Assembly (NCBI GenBank): GCA_003999685.1
Contig: CP021226.1
Span: 1,054,001 to 1,118,000, forward strand
DNA from: Taiwanofungus camphoratus
Taxonomy: Eukaryota; Basidiomycota; Agaricomycetes; Polyporales; Taiwanofungaceae
Direction of reading: 5' to 3'
DNA length: 64,000 nt
Each line of letters opens with the position of its first letter. The first letter of the stretch is position 1. Below, piece by piece: positions 37,229 through 48,700 of this stretch. A program made the translations under genes and the position numbers. The notes under the pieces are model-generated. The model was not told the origin of the DNA, did no database searches, and saw only the letters and a list, made by a program, of their open reading frames with translations.

Positions 37229-40200
37229 TTATGTATCGATTTTACGTCTTTTGGCTCGAGAAGTCCGGTATTGATACTCGTCTTCTTCGCCTTCACTGTA
37301 ATCTTCACTTGGAACATCTGCTCCGTACAGCTGCTGACGCTTGAGTTGATCGGCTTTGCGTAGACGAGGAAGGTTCGTGGCCAAAGCCTTGAAAAATTCG
37401 CTCTGGTGGATACGATTAGCAATTTAGGCAACAGCAGCTGGCAAACAAAGTATAATTCCTAAGCAAGAAGATGATACGAACCTTAGGTACGCGAAGTTTC
37501 GACCCTGGCGCTGCCGCCGCCTGTTCGCGCTTCTTCTTCTCTTTGTACTGAAAGCGGATGTCAGATATGCTTGCCGCGACAAAGGGCCACGGCGAATTAC
37601 CTTTTTCTGCTCTTCCTTATACAAAAGTGTCAAGTGCTTGATCCACCGCTGCAGGTTCGATTCGACTCTTCTCTTCTTGACGTGGTCATCCGATTTACCC
37701 CCAGCAATCTCCTCGTCGTCACTATCCGGGACAACATACGACTTCACAGATGCAGCGGCACTTCGGCGAGGTCTCCTCTTTCCGCGCGGACTGATCCGAG
37801 GTTTCGATGAGGAGGGTCCAGGTAAAGGGTCGAATGGGATCTCTGATCTGATAGTACATTCCATTTTTACGATGCTTTTCCGACTTCGTCCTCTATTGCT
37901 GCTTGGATTGCCGGTGAGCTCTTCGGAAGTGATGTAATCTTCCTCGCTGAAGTAGAATTCTGTGCCGTGTTCGATGTCATCAAAAAGAACCATATTCTAT
38001 CATAGAATGGTAAGATACTGATCAATGCTTCCTGAGCAAGAGAAGGCTCACTGGCGCTCTGCCTAATCTGGCTAGCATCTTGAAATGTTTAAGTGTGATC
38101 GGTACACGAGTTGCCGTATCGTAAGGCTCGTTGTATGGGTATGATTGGAGGACCTGTCATCATAAGCATTCTGCCTGCATCAACATGATGTGGCCAGACT
38201 AACCATAGTATTCTCGTTTAACACAGCATGCAGCATGAATACAGCAGCGACGGCACTCCGGCACCCATATTGAGTGCGTGCCCATCTACCCACTTGTTGA
38301 TAGTCTTATAGCGGTCCAACCAGGTTAGCAACAAGGAGTGAGAAACATCAACAAGAACCCCACCTGCAGGATACGTTAACTTGCCTATGCTATCGCTATA
38401 GGACGCGTACATGTCATAGAATCGACGACGCCTTGACGGCGCTAATTCGTCCTTGCGAATCATCGTTGTCAAAGTATCTTGACCTATAGGACCCTGTCAA
38501 GCATAAAACGGAGCGACGCAATGAGCAATGACATGCATCTTGGAAAGACACGAACTGACGCACGAGATCTTGTCCATCCTGATCGTCCGTCTGTTCGGCA
38601 GGTGCTATAATCTCGTCCTCCTCGTCACTGTCCTCGTTATCGGGAAACTGTCCTGCAATTGCATCTCCTTGCGCATTCACGGTCAACACTAGAGGACCCC
38701 TGGCCCCTAGATTTCCTTCTGGAGGATTTCCGGGTCGCTTGACAGTTATAAAATCTCTGCACAATTTGGCCTCGAAATTCCGACAGGCATTAATGTCTTC
38801 AGACGGTGGTAGGTCGTTAAGGTCCAGCCGATAGATGCGCAGTACGTGTGAGGCAATCGCGTCCGCCAAGAAATCGAACGACTCGACGAGTTTCTTCAGC
38901 ATCTTCCCCTTGCATCCTATTTCCAAGCAAGCGATTGCGACATCTTGCACCAGTTCGTCCATTTCCTTCTTGTCCAAACCCACCACGACTCGCGCATATT
39001 CAAGGATCCCCCCAAACCGGTCTGGAGCGAACTTGTTGACGAGAACGTCAAATAGGTCTTTGCGTGTCAGCGGGCTCAGGCCCATGTTGTTGATCTTTTC
39101 CTTGCATTGACTGACATAGGAGCCAAGAGCATTGTAAGTCGAAACACTCGCGACAAGCGAAGTCGGAACAAGTTGGCCATCAGAAAAAAAGATCGTACAA
39201 AGAAGAACAAGCCGGACAATAGGGTGTTGAGAAGGAAAGTCGGCGTGCAGATCGCGCAAGACGAGATGAGTGGAGGTCAGAGAGACGGAACGTGTGTTCA
39301 CGAAAAGCTGACGAAAGTGTCAATGGCATACGATCACTATGGCGAGATTCGTCAGCCCACCTTTATGAGATCTTCAATAACCGCTCTATCAAACAGAAAT
39401 TCATAAATGCTTTGGAAAGTTGACTAGATATCTTACGCACGACAACTCAAATTTCAGTGATCCTTCCTTGTCGAGCATCTTCAACGCTGTATAAGCAGGC
39501 TCGTTCATCCTCGCTTCCATGCATATTTCCGCAGCGACCGTCCGACTGAGGAACATACTATTTGAATATGTTACAAAGTCAGGAGCCGTCTGCAAGAGAG
39601 ACAAGAAAAATGGAGATGTCGAGAGGTGAAAATACCGTACTGAGGGTCCAGGCGCGATAGCTCGCGCACGTTTCGAGCAATCTCGTTTGCACGTCCATCA
39701 AATGGGATTTGGGATTTCTCGAACATCTTGCGGAATACAAAATTACGGTACTGTGAGGCAAACAAGAATGAATAATCAGGAAGGAGGATCATAATCAACG
39801 GATCGCCTCACCTTGCAATCCATGTAGAATCCGTTTACGCGCGCATATGGAAGAAGACGAGGCTCAATTGCAAGTACAAGAGGAAACTGAGCCATCATAG
39901 GGTCCTAAACAGATACGACGCATATAAACATCAGATATAGCCAATCCTGTTACGACGCACTTTATTACAAAACGGTATGAACTGCCAGACGAGCTGAGTA
40001 CGAACGATGAATGACAGAATACACCCTGCTCACCTTGTACTTTTCAAGTACCTCCTTAAGTACTTCCCACTTGATCGGACGCGCCTCTGATGGAAGCCTG
40101 CTTGATTTCAATAAAGCCGCGAACACGGAGCCGTCGTCGTCGCCCTTGGCGACAGGGATGTCACCATACATACGCGCGGCCACCGTCATGAAATGCGTGA

Positions 40201-40685
40201 AGGTAGGGAGAGGCACGGTGCGGACCCACGGAGTCTTGATGAATGGCACCTGGGCCCGAAAGTAATGGTGTATAGCGCACTGTGCGAGGTAACGGGAAAG
40301 GTGGGCGCCACTGGAAAGCATAATCTGACACAGGTAAGTGGTTAGCTACCCCTGTATTGACCTCCAACGACAATATCCCAGTGGAAATCCATACGTCAAT
40401 AACCCTCTCGTTTATCAGCTTGCCTCTTCCCATAGCGAAGAACAGTGCCTGTATACGGCCATAACGGGAAATAAAATACGAAGAACGGACGTATGGATCT
40501 TGCGTGAACTGGTGGAACCGTTTGGAGAGTATGCTGAATGAAGACGGGTCATCAAGTTCGTTCAAGATGATCTGGATAATCTCATCTAGAAGCCATTGGA
40601 ATGACAGCACACACGGGCGCAGTATGAGAAGGTGCATTTCAGGCTCAACTAGTAGCGAGCGAGACCTACCACAGAGGCGAATCAT
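37229..40685 (-). CDS. Large basidiomycete F-box protein
   Basis: One long multi-exon gene; function unknown beyond a possible SCF adaptor role. The N-terminus has an F-box-like stretch, LLDEIIQIILNELDDPSSFS then KRFHQFTQDPYVRSSYFISR. Blocks I recall from a conserved Agaricomycete family follow: YGRIQALFFAMGRGKLINER, SSGAHLSRYLAQCAIHHYFR, VPFIKTPWVRTVPLPTFTHF, FLSRTVAAEICMEARMNEPA, KGKMLKKLVESFDFLADAIA, RKDELAPSRRRRFYDMYASY and HAVLNENTMVLQSYPYNEPY. The C-terminal exons carry MVLFDDIEHGTEFYFSEEDY, then basic NLS-like runs (RGKRRPRRS, AKRRKIDT). Joins near 38260-38350 were chosen to keep the YPADYQQVGRWARTQYG block in frame. The start is uncertain: in-frame ATGs lie at 40685 and 40637, and a further 5' exon cannot be excluded. 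Most of the C-terminal half has no domain I can name. Confidence 0.8.
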
Positions 40686-41057
40686 GGTGATGTACTTTAA
40701 CGAGGTCGTCAACAAGGAGCAAGGAAAGGGGGGAGGCACTACTACTGCCAGCAAGCACCCGGAGGGCTCCTGGAATGCAGGCGGCGAAAAGGGGCGACTG
40801 CGAAGACTGCGAGCGGTTGGTAGATCACAGCGTTGACCTCCGTCTGCCACTCGAGCCGCCGTTGGAGAGCCAGCGGACCTCCAACTTTTTCCCAACGCGG
40901 CTGCAGTGGCGGCTTTTCCAGCAAGACGGATTTGATATACCCCTTACAACGATCTGAGACGTATCGAAAAGAGGTATCGATTCGACAACTAAAATCGACC
41001 ACATGGAATCACTAGTAGGTAGGTAGGTAGGTAGGAAGGTAGATGCAATATCTAGGG
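40686..41057. other. Spacer with tetranucleotide microsatellite
   Basis: About 370 bp between the large F-box gene and the NDUFAF6 stop. It contains the TAGG-type microsatellite listed separately. No gene is seen; overlapping frames on both strands look spurious. Confidence 0.5.
41014..41042. repeat. Tetranucleotide microsatellite (TAGG)n
   Basis: About seven tandem copies of a 4-bp unit, with one imperfect copy (gaag) near the right end. It lies just 16 bp beyond the NDUFAF6 stop codon, within its likely 3' UTR. Confidence 0.85.
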
Positions 41058-42369
41058 TCAGAAAGTGCCCTTGTAGTAACTGCGCCAAACTCTCCAAGGC
41101 AACTTCCAGTCCCGGTGTTGTAGTGAGGGATGAAACGCGTCAAAATTGACGGTTTCGAGACGCTGGAGATATAGTCTTGTTGGCACCTGCGCACAAAAGC
41201 GGTCATGAGTCTCATGCGCACTCATCGAGTCCTCTGGGCAGCGCTACTTACCCCGTATAGGAATATCGGCCGCGCTCGCGGTGGCACCTTCCCTTCTTCT
41301 TTGAACATTTCTAGAGCTGTGATCAAGTGGTCATTTGCGACGGTCGCAAACTCAAACACCGCATCTTCTATTCCTTTCGCAGCACCGCCCTTTCTGAAGA
41401 CCTCCTCCTGGCTTACGCCGTGACGCGCTGTGATCTCCGCAGGTATGACCATCCTTCCTTGTGACGCGTGATAGGGGAGTGCTCGCAGAAGTGTTGATAT
41501 ACCTTGCGAGACCCCAAGATGCGATGCAGCATGTGACAAAGCGGACGAAGAAGACAAGGACATGAGAGAAAGCAGAAGGTAGAGGAACGTGGAGGCAGTG
41601 GACTCTGCGTGGTCCGTAAGGGAATCTAGGGTGATATGAGTAGGCGTATATAGTTCAGCATCCTGACAGAACGCGATTGAATCAACGACACAGTGGACCT
41701 GAGAAGGCGAACATACTCTAGCTTCGATTATTCTTTTGAGGTGATACATCGGTAAGTTCGCATTCTCTAATGCGTCGTACAATGCAAGCGCTATTGGATG
41801 TCTCGGCGGTCTGCCCTACGTGATATCCATGGTCACCAAATTACTAAGCGTGGACGACGACGAGCGTAACGGACGCACATCAGCGATGCCCCTCAGAGCG
41901 TCTCGCCAGAACTGCATCCTCATTTTCCCAATCGTCGGATTGGACACCACCTCTTGCACTGTAGCCAACTCCACCTACACAAGTCGTGCAGTTCAGTGTC
42001 TGAACCCTCATACGAGTGAGTACTTACATAGAGTGCGCGTAGCGCCATGAAATGGCTCCGCACGTCATTCGGGTAGAACTGGGATATGAGGAAACTCTCA
42101 TAATCGCGTCTCCGAACTAGATCACTGCAGTAGGCAACTGGGTCCGAGATCCCACTGTCCTGGCCCGAATCTGGACCTGTTGTGACATTGCGGATGCACC
42201 CTCGAGCAACATCTACGTGCCTTAGGAAAGGCCGGCACGGATCTGTTGAGCGTGTTGCACGAAACCGAAGAGCATGAGTGGAACCCCGCAACATAGTATT
42301 AGAGAAGGTCGCGCCACGGTTGGACCAAGTTTGCGGAAAGGTGGCCTTTGCAAGACCTCCACAAACCAT
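41058..42369 (-). CDS. NDUFAF6: NDUFAF6, complex I assembly factor (squalene/phytoene synthase fold)
   Basis: Mitochondrial protein with a phytoene-synthase-like fold, needed for early assembly of the complex I membrane arm. The start ATG at 42369 gives a basic, Ser/Thr-rich leader of about 60 residues (RATRSTDPCRPFLRHVDVAR), consistent with import. The conserved part begins DPVAYCSDLVRRRDYESFLI and SQFYPNDVRSHFMALRALYV. Then comes RMQFWRDALRGI, followed by LALYDALENANLPMYHLKRI, ESTASTFLYLLLSLMSLSSS, and ASHLGVSQGISTLLRALPYH followed by RMVIPAEITARHGVSQEEVF. The last exon ends HRDWKLPWRVWRSYYKGTF at 41058. The prenyl-transferase Asp-rich motifs of true phytoene synthases are not evident, as expected for NDUFAF6. 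Four or more exons. The gene is divergent from SDHAF1, with starts 213 bp apart. Confidence 0.9.
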
Positions 42370-42582
42370 TGGACTCCGAGTTCGTGTCACTGCTGTCTGA
42401 CCAGCGAGTGACGCTTCGAGGATTTGTGCTTTCTTGAAGACGTCGCAATCATGTGACGGCTACGCGTGGCGGCGTCTAGTCCGCGTTGGCGATCGTCCGA
42501 CATCGACCGACCGTCATGCCCATACATGTTTATCATACTTTCCTGCTCACATCTCACTGACGCACCTGAAGCACAATTGAGA

Positions 42583-42950
42583 ATGTCTGCAAGACATTCA
42601 GGGCTTCAAAAAGAAGTTCTATCTCTCTACAGACGGTGAGTTCAACACGCTATTTGCGTCTCGATTTTTCATATGTCAGATCAAGGGCTTTGCGTATGGC
42701 GAACACCAAACCCCCACTAGTTCGTCATAAATTCCTTCTGTTTGTGCGGTACAACTTCAAGACTCAAGCCGCCTCCATATCTCCCCGCGACGTTGCTGCG
42801 ATCGAGCATCTGCTGCGACGCGGCCAGAGACAGGTGGAGATGTATGAAGACAGCAAAGTACGCGATTGCTGGATGAGCACGGCGATGGTTGAGTGGGGCG
42901 AGCGGAATAGAGGCCGTAACCTAAGGATAGACCAACTCGCTCTTGAATGA
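42583..42950 (+). CDS. SDHAF1: SDHAF1, succinate dehydrogenase assembly factor (LYR protein)
   Basis: Small mitochondrial matrix LYR protein that helps insert iron-sulfur clusters into the SdhB subunit of complex II. Exons 42583-42635 and 42686-42950 join in frame to 105 residues. The LYR motif sits at the intron: exon 1 ends SLYR, exon 2 continues RALRMANTKPP. The second half carries FVRYNFKTQAASISPRDVAA, IEHLLRRGQRQVEMYEDSKV and RDCW, all typical of SDHAF1 rather than other LYR proteins. The usual family length is about 90-130 residues. It is divergent from NDUFAF6 and tail to tail with uL29m (92 bp). Confidence 0.93.
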
Positions 42951-43041
42951 CACAAGCTCTGACACTAAGTGAGTATGAAGTCGATGATGGAACGCCTTTA
43001 CCGTAACATAGGCACTGTAGACATCGGTTAACCAAATGTGT

Positions 43042-44050
43042 CTACGATTGTTTGGCTGTGCTTCCGCTGGCCTGTCCAACGCCCTGCGATGCAACATCGA
43101 AGAGGCCTCCCTCAACCAGCCTCGCAGCCGATCGTGCTTCTCCTACTTCCTGTCTCATCACCCTCGCCTTGGCTGCAGCTTCTGCTTCAATCTTTACATT
43201 TGCCTCCAGTATCTTTGCCTCTCGCCGTTCGCGTCGGGCGGCCAATTCAGTCTCCCGCCGTCCAGCGATAATTTTCATGGCGCCTTCGTAGGCGAGCCGC
43301 CTTTCATTGATCACATACTTGATGCGGGCCATACTTTTTCGACACTAAACGTAGGGTGGAAGAGATCAATAGAGGTCAGAGTGGGAAGGATGGATGATAT
43401 CATGTAGAAAGAAAAGTTGATGTTTGATCGATCAAGCAACGACGAGGCCATGCGCAGAAATTTACTGTAATCTTGGTCGTACAAAACTTGTACAAAGACA
43501 TACCCTGAGCGCTTTCTTGTCCGCTAACAACATACCCCTGCGAATCTGGAGCCTTCTTGCTTCCTCGTTTTGCGTCGCTAGGAGATTCCGCTCCCGGAGC
43601 AAGACATACCACAGTGTGTGCAAATCCTTGAAACTCTTCCTACGCAGCTCCGCCGCCATCCACGACCGGCCTGAAATCAAGTAGACAGGCGTTGATCAAC
43701 TTAGATGCAAGGGCATGAGAATGCACGGATAACTGACCAGTGAAGTCCTTGCCCGGATGCGGTGCCTCGACGGTATCATAGGATACTACTCCCTTGTCGA
43801 CCTTCCTCCGGAAAAACGCCCACAAACCGTGGTTCGGGTCCACCGGTATGTTAAGGTGTGGGCGCAGAGGACCTTCCTCTGCGTTATTTGGTGTAGATGG
43901 TTGCGGTACGCTTGGCAGATTTGGCGAGCTGGCAGCGGCAGGTGCAGAGGTAGTCGACGGAAGAGTGGTGGCATGTGTAGCCAGGGAGCGAATGTGGAAT
44001 GGTAGAGACACACATGCCCGAAGGGCTCGGGACTGTATTGAAGGAATCAT
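43042..44050 (-). CDS. MRPL47: Mitochondrial large-subunit ribosomal protein uL29m
   Basis: Mitochondrial ribosome large-subunit protein of the L29/MRPL47 family. Exons 44050-43738, 43670-43504 and 43344-43042 join in frame to 260 residues. The leader is mitochondrial in type ([20 protein letters not shown]). The core has [11 protein letters not shown], the L29 signature [20 protein letters not shown] followed by [20 protein letters not shown], and then the family C-terminus [21 protein letters not shown] Glu/Arg/Ala-rich helix ends at the stop (43042). The last exon by itself could be mistaken for a separate 96-residue gene starting at 43332, but the splice from ALR to [10 protein letters not shown] fits the family. 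The gene overlaps no neighbour. Confidence 0.92.
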
Positions 44051-44223
44051 CCGATGTTGCCCACCAAACCGGAGGTTCGTCACGACAAGGATTGTGTCGA
44101 GCCTGTCGAGACTCAGGACCACTGGGAGAAAGCGTATGTCACAAGGAAGTCATGCATCATGCGTCACGGTGGTACGGTAAGTATAGCAGGACCAATCCCT
44201 ATGCGAGCTTTGATCCCAAATCA

Positions 44224-44406
44224 CCGAAAATGGGGGGCTGGGACCGAAATGTTCAAATAACCGAATTCCTGGTCCGCCGGGCCGCATTGTTGGGTGCCGA
44301 AAATGCCAGGAAAATCAGGCTGTGAGCTTTTTTGGAGGTTCGATCCCATTTTCGGCCGATGTTATGTGAAAAACCACCGAAATTGACCATGCCACCGAAA
44401 AGGGAT
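44224..44406. repeat. Cluster of CCGAAA elements with 11-bp inverted repeat
   Basis: Within about 180 bp, CCGAAA occurs at least five times in one orientation and at least once inverted. An 11-bp perfect inverted repeat, CCGAAAATGGG at 44224-44234 and its complement at 44345-44355, frames 110 bp. I do not recognise a named element. Neither target-site duplication nor coding sequence is visible. Confidence 0.45.
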
Positions 44407-45582
44407 ATGCCCAGGATTAAGGCTCTTACGCGGTGGTCCTGGTATAGCTCCTGAGCCATGCGTATTTCGATATTCAGCACCTGTGCTAATTGCGACAGTG
44501 TCTTCTGACATCGACCTCTATGGCATAAACATGCCAATGCATCGTCCAGGGGTGATATTTGTATTTGAGCGGTTTCTTCGATATGTCTATCTAACAGACT
44601 CAACTCTAACGTCTCGGCCTTTGCCACTGAATATGCCTCGTGCTCGCAATTCAGTCAAACATTCGACGGCTTGAGCAAGAAATAAGTTTCTCGTCTTAAC
44701 AGCCTTGAGAAGCACCCGAAAAGATCATAGAGCATCCGATATCGAAATCTAACTTGGCAGCTGCCATTCAACCTGAACCCCAGACACGCTCCGTCGTCGC
44801 CCAATCCTCTGGTCAGTTAGTTGCACCTACTGAGCAACAGAGTTTTTGGGCAGGTCCCTGGCGGTGGACTGCACCGCAAACCGATGTAGCTACTTATGGT
44901 CAGACAAATGGCGTGTCAGATTATCCGGATTCAATTCATTCGACGCCGCGTTCTGAGGAGAAATTCTGAATCTAGGCCAGAAACATCGGGTCCTTGATAA
45001 CAGGGTGGATAGACACTTAATGACGCAGAAAGGTGCGAGTAAGCAACGGAAACAACTTGGCTTATACAAAAGGTTATGCGTCGATGGGAGGTTGGAAAAT
45101 CACTGTCAAGCGGTGTTCCGAGTCCATCTCAAATTCGATTTAGCCAGTGAGAATGTGCGAAGATTGACCGCACCTTGGAAAGCTTTTCGCGCAGTGTCTT
45201 TGTCAAATACTTATGGACAAAGAATGGAGGTGGGGAGTCCCTCTAGTGACATTGACGGGTATCGTAATTGGGTATTGCCATAGGTTCATCTACGCATCTT
45301 AGCTAAAGAAAAGTGTGCAATGTTGTGATTCATTTCACGTGCGCATTGATGTACATAAGTTTCAAGGGGCAGCGAACTTCTTCATAGTTGTCCGACAGCA
45401 TGGAAAGCAGGACATTCGGAGCTATCCTTGACCATGAACGGGTTGCAGGCCGAACGGATTGAACATGGGAGAATGCACGGAAAAGGGTGATGTAGCGTAC
45501 GGCCTTCGGATTTCAAGTCGGTGGATGTGATGAATGTCCGGACTAGTTGGTCTCACGGCTAGAGTGGCTTTGTCCAAGGTAA

Positions 45583-45704
45583 GATGGGCCAATTCCTAGA
45601 GGACAAGCTGTACTTATAGTACCGCGATGGCGCCGCGACACGCGGCGAAGCAGCCCCGCGATATTGAATGTTTCCTTGTAGGGACCGCGCCGCGTCGGCC
45701 CATC
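45583..45704. repeat. GC-rich palindromic segment
   Basis: Outer 8-bp inverted repeat GATGGGCC (45583-45590) and GGCCCATC (45697-45704). Inside lies a perfect 7-bp hairpin with a 3-nt loop, CGCCGCG-ACA-CGCGGCG (45631-45647). The segment is much richer in CpG than its surroundings. It is 122 bp with no coding frame; its nature is unknown. Confidence 0.45.
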
Positions 45705-48700
45705 CCATGCGACGAACTGAAGCCACTACTGTACTTCGTCAACCGTCGGACTGGGACAGCTATACAGATGAAGTCTTGAACCCGCAGTGAAATGCCACTA
45801 TCCCAATATCCAGATCAAGACCTCCATCTAGACGCACTGCTCTCTACGCAATGCCTCGAATAAGTGTGGTGCATCATGATCCCTGGGTTTCCTGCAGGAG
45901 ACCTGCCGGGGTTGTATCTTCAAGCAGATTGTCCCGCACAGATTGCCAATTTTGAAGTGCTCCATTTCTCACGTACGCTTTCTAGGACATGGCTTTTGTG
46001 TCTTGTACACACCGCAATGCTGCGCGCATCGCTATAAAGGTTGGCTAGATTGGGGCAATGCATATCAGCTACAGGTCTCAATATCATGATGATTGAATAA
46101 TGCATATCTAGCGCATAGCCTCAACCAACTGCATATATACCATGCAATTTCTGGTAGGATGGTCTGACTGACCTCTGATAGTTTATTTTGGATTGAAGCA
46201 TACATCAATTTGTTGCTTCGAGGGCTGACGAATGACGATCTTAAGCAGGTGCTACTAGATATGCCTTGCGCAAAGGATTGTAGAACATACATATTTGTCA
46301 GGTATGGATCGAAAACATCAATTGCGCACATCGCGACATAGTCCATGCGTTTGCAAGTTGCATCCGAAAGAGGTTCTCGTGCGTTCGACATTCGTGTATC
46401 TCCACATATTTATTTCACTGATTGGTGGCTCCATACGACAGGATTGAATCACCATCAATGGGCCTCTCATCCTTGGTGATAGAGAGGACAGCTAGAGTGT
46501 TGTGTCTCGTTCAACTCTAGCTGTTCTAGCTTGAGGTTTGCGAGGGGCAGCTCGAGAATGGTGATTGAGCGGTCAATCGATGCAGGAACGTGACCACAAG
46601 TGGGATCTATTTTGGATTGGCCAGCGCCTTGGGGATTGTGCACCCGCTGTGACCACGGCAAAAGTAAGCTCAGCTTAGGACATCGAGCCCATCCTCAGCT
46701 CATGAATTCATATAGGTGCATGACCACCTCTGTGACTCTAGCCATGCCCCCTTCTAAAGACTCGCTAGAAGGCGACCGCGCGCTTGCCGCTTGGATATCG
46801 AGATATCGCGATGTATTCATATCTTACTCAGCTGGGTCAAGAGTTTTGAGTCGATGCATGCTTGAGAGGGTGCGAAAGAGTCAGCTAATCTAATGCCTAC
46901 GCCGTGCGTCTCTTGTCTCTGAAACTTCAATACCCCGTCTTGTGAACTGACTGACATCTAGTCCATTTGCCACACTACAAAGCTGAGGTGGAACTTTCTT
47001 ACAGCGACCGTCTCCTTGTCTGTTCAACCGATGTTCCAAGGACGTATGCTGGAATGTTCACTGTGTCCAAGTCTGAACACGCATTGCAGAGAAATATCCA
47101 GTAATAGTGGGATATCAAGTGACAGTGGATGTGTCTGCGTGTCTTCGATGGATTTCCTGTGTCCTGGATATCCAGGGGAAACCACCCCCCATGATACTTA
47201 GGCTAGCACACGAGCTGCTTGCTCACGGAAGTATATAGACTGGGGGAAACTCTTACAGGTCAAGACCAATTGCCTCTCTCGACCTTCTACTGATTTCCAT
47301 GCCCATAGTCATGTCCGAATTTTGTGATGCAAACGGGCTTGCAGAGGAATCGTACGAGTTTCTGGAAGGAGGGCTCTCAGAGCCATGGGATGTTGGTACC
47401 TTTGGATCTCGCCCATACCATTTTATCCAAAGTTCTTGGAACGTTGAACATGAAGTTACCGTGGAGGACCCTCAAGGAGAACATTCCCTGGAAGACTTTG
47501 TCTGCGTTGATGACCCATCGATTTGACCGACCACTCACTTTGTCTTGCTTGTAGGAATATCTCGCATATCTATCTGGTCGCGAAGGAGATTCTCTCCAGC
47601 AGGTATGTACCACTGGCGTCTGTCTTGAGAACCATGAATGAAAACATGCGTAGCCCATCGGACATTCTGTCCAGCAGTCTGAAATGCGGCCTGTAGCAGG
47701 TCCTGCGTCAGTAGACATGTTAGATCATGGAAGTGCCGACTATCACCACAGCTTTGATGATGGTCAGGTTCGTGTCGCGATTACTGTCTGTTTTCTAGCC
47801 ACGAGCCTAGATCCTGCAGGCATTTGTTAACTTCGGAATCACTCATTCGGAGTATCCTTTGGCTTCGATCCACCCTCAACTTGCGGATCCTAGGCAGCTT
47901 TCTCTCGAAAGCACTCTTGCAGGCGCAATCATAGATTCTCGGCAGGGTGTGCTCCCGCAGTCACTCATAGGGGATGTTTCTCAGGTACGGAATACTAGTT
48001 ATCTGTCGCCTATCGAGCTTTTGCATTTGCCTACACGATACGTAGAGAGGGCCACCATACTCCTTGGATGCTGGTAGGTTTGAGGAGATTCCGCAGGCCC
48101 CTTACAAAGCGAAGGGAGCGTTCGAGGCTATGGACGACGTCTCGTACCACCATATAGTCAGACTCTGTGATGTGAAAAGCAGCTCTCTCTCAGGGCTCGA
48201 TGTTATAGCCTTCCCCGATCTAGAGGCCCTGGATGGCAGAGATAATAAGATAAGCATACGCCTTCTAGTCAGTGCTTTACTCTTCTCAAGTTAAGCACAC
48301 AATTCAGTTCGTTCTATCATATCTTTACTGCAGTGGCCGAAGGAAGACCAAAATTATGTTGAATTTTGGCAGCAGGTCAGATACAAGAAGAATTATACAC
48401 TTGCTCAATGGGCGCGCAAAGTGGCTGATATGGTTGAAGGTTGTTTCAAGGCAAGTTCAACACCTATCTCTTCTCCAAAAGTACTTGTTTGACTTGGGAT
48501 GATAGGAACACCAGAGTTCCCGTTACGATGGGCCATGGGGGATCGGAGCTCCAGGAGGTGTTCAATTTGAAGAATTATACTTGGGGGGGTTGAAGCACGT
48601 TGCAAAGAAGAGTATACAACCGGTTCTATTGCGCCAAAGGGATTGATGAAACGCGCAGATGTAGGTCATATGTACAACTATCCGCCGTATCTTTTCCAAG

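Noticed and set aside
38218-38350. Separate small genes at the 3' half of the large F-box locus
   Set aside because: Apparent stops vanish when the intron ending at ATAAG is removed. The blocks YPADYQQVGRW and HAVLNENTM then run on in one frame.
43042-43332. A separate 96-residue gene starting [10 protein letters not shown]
   Set aside because: The sequence is the C-terminal exon of uL29m. Splicing from ALR to [10 protein letters not shown] restores the family C-terminus in frame.
44051-44260. Plus-strand exon MLPTKPEVRHDKD with a GTAAGT donor
   Set aside because: No second exon or family match was found. It lies immediately beyond the uL29m start and may be 5' leader sequence.
44331-44350. 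T-arm-like GGTTCGATCCC
   Set aside because: The five bases before the loop do not pair with those after it, and no D-arm or anticodon arm lies upstream.
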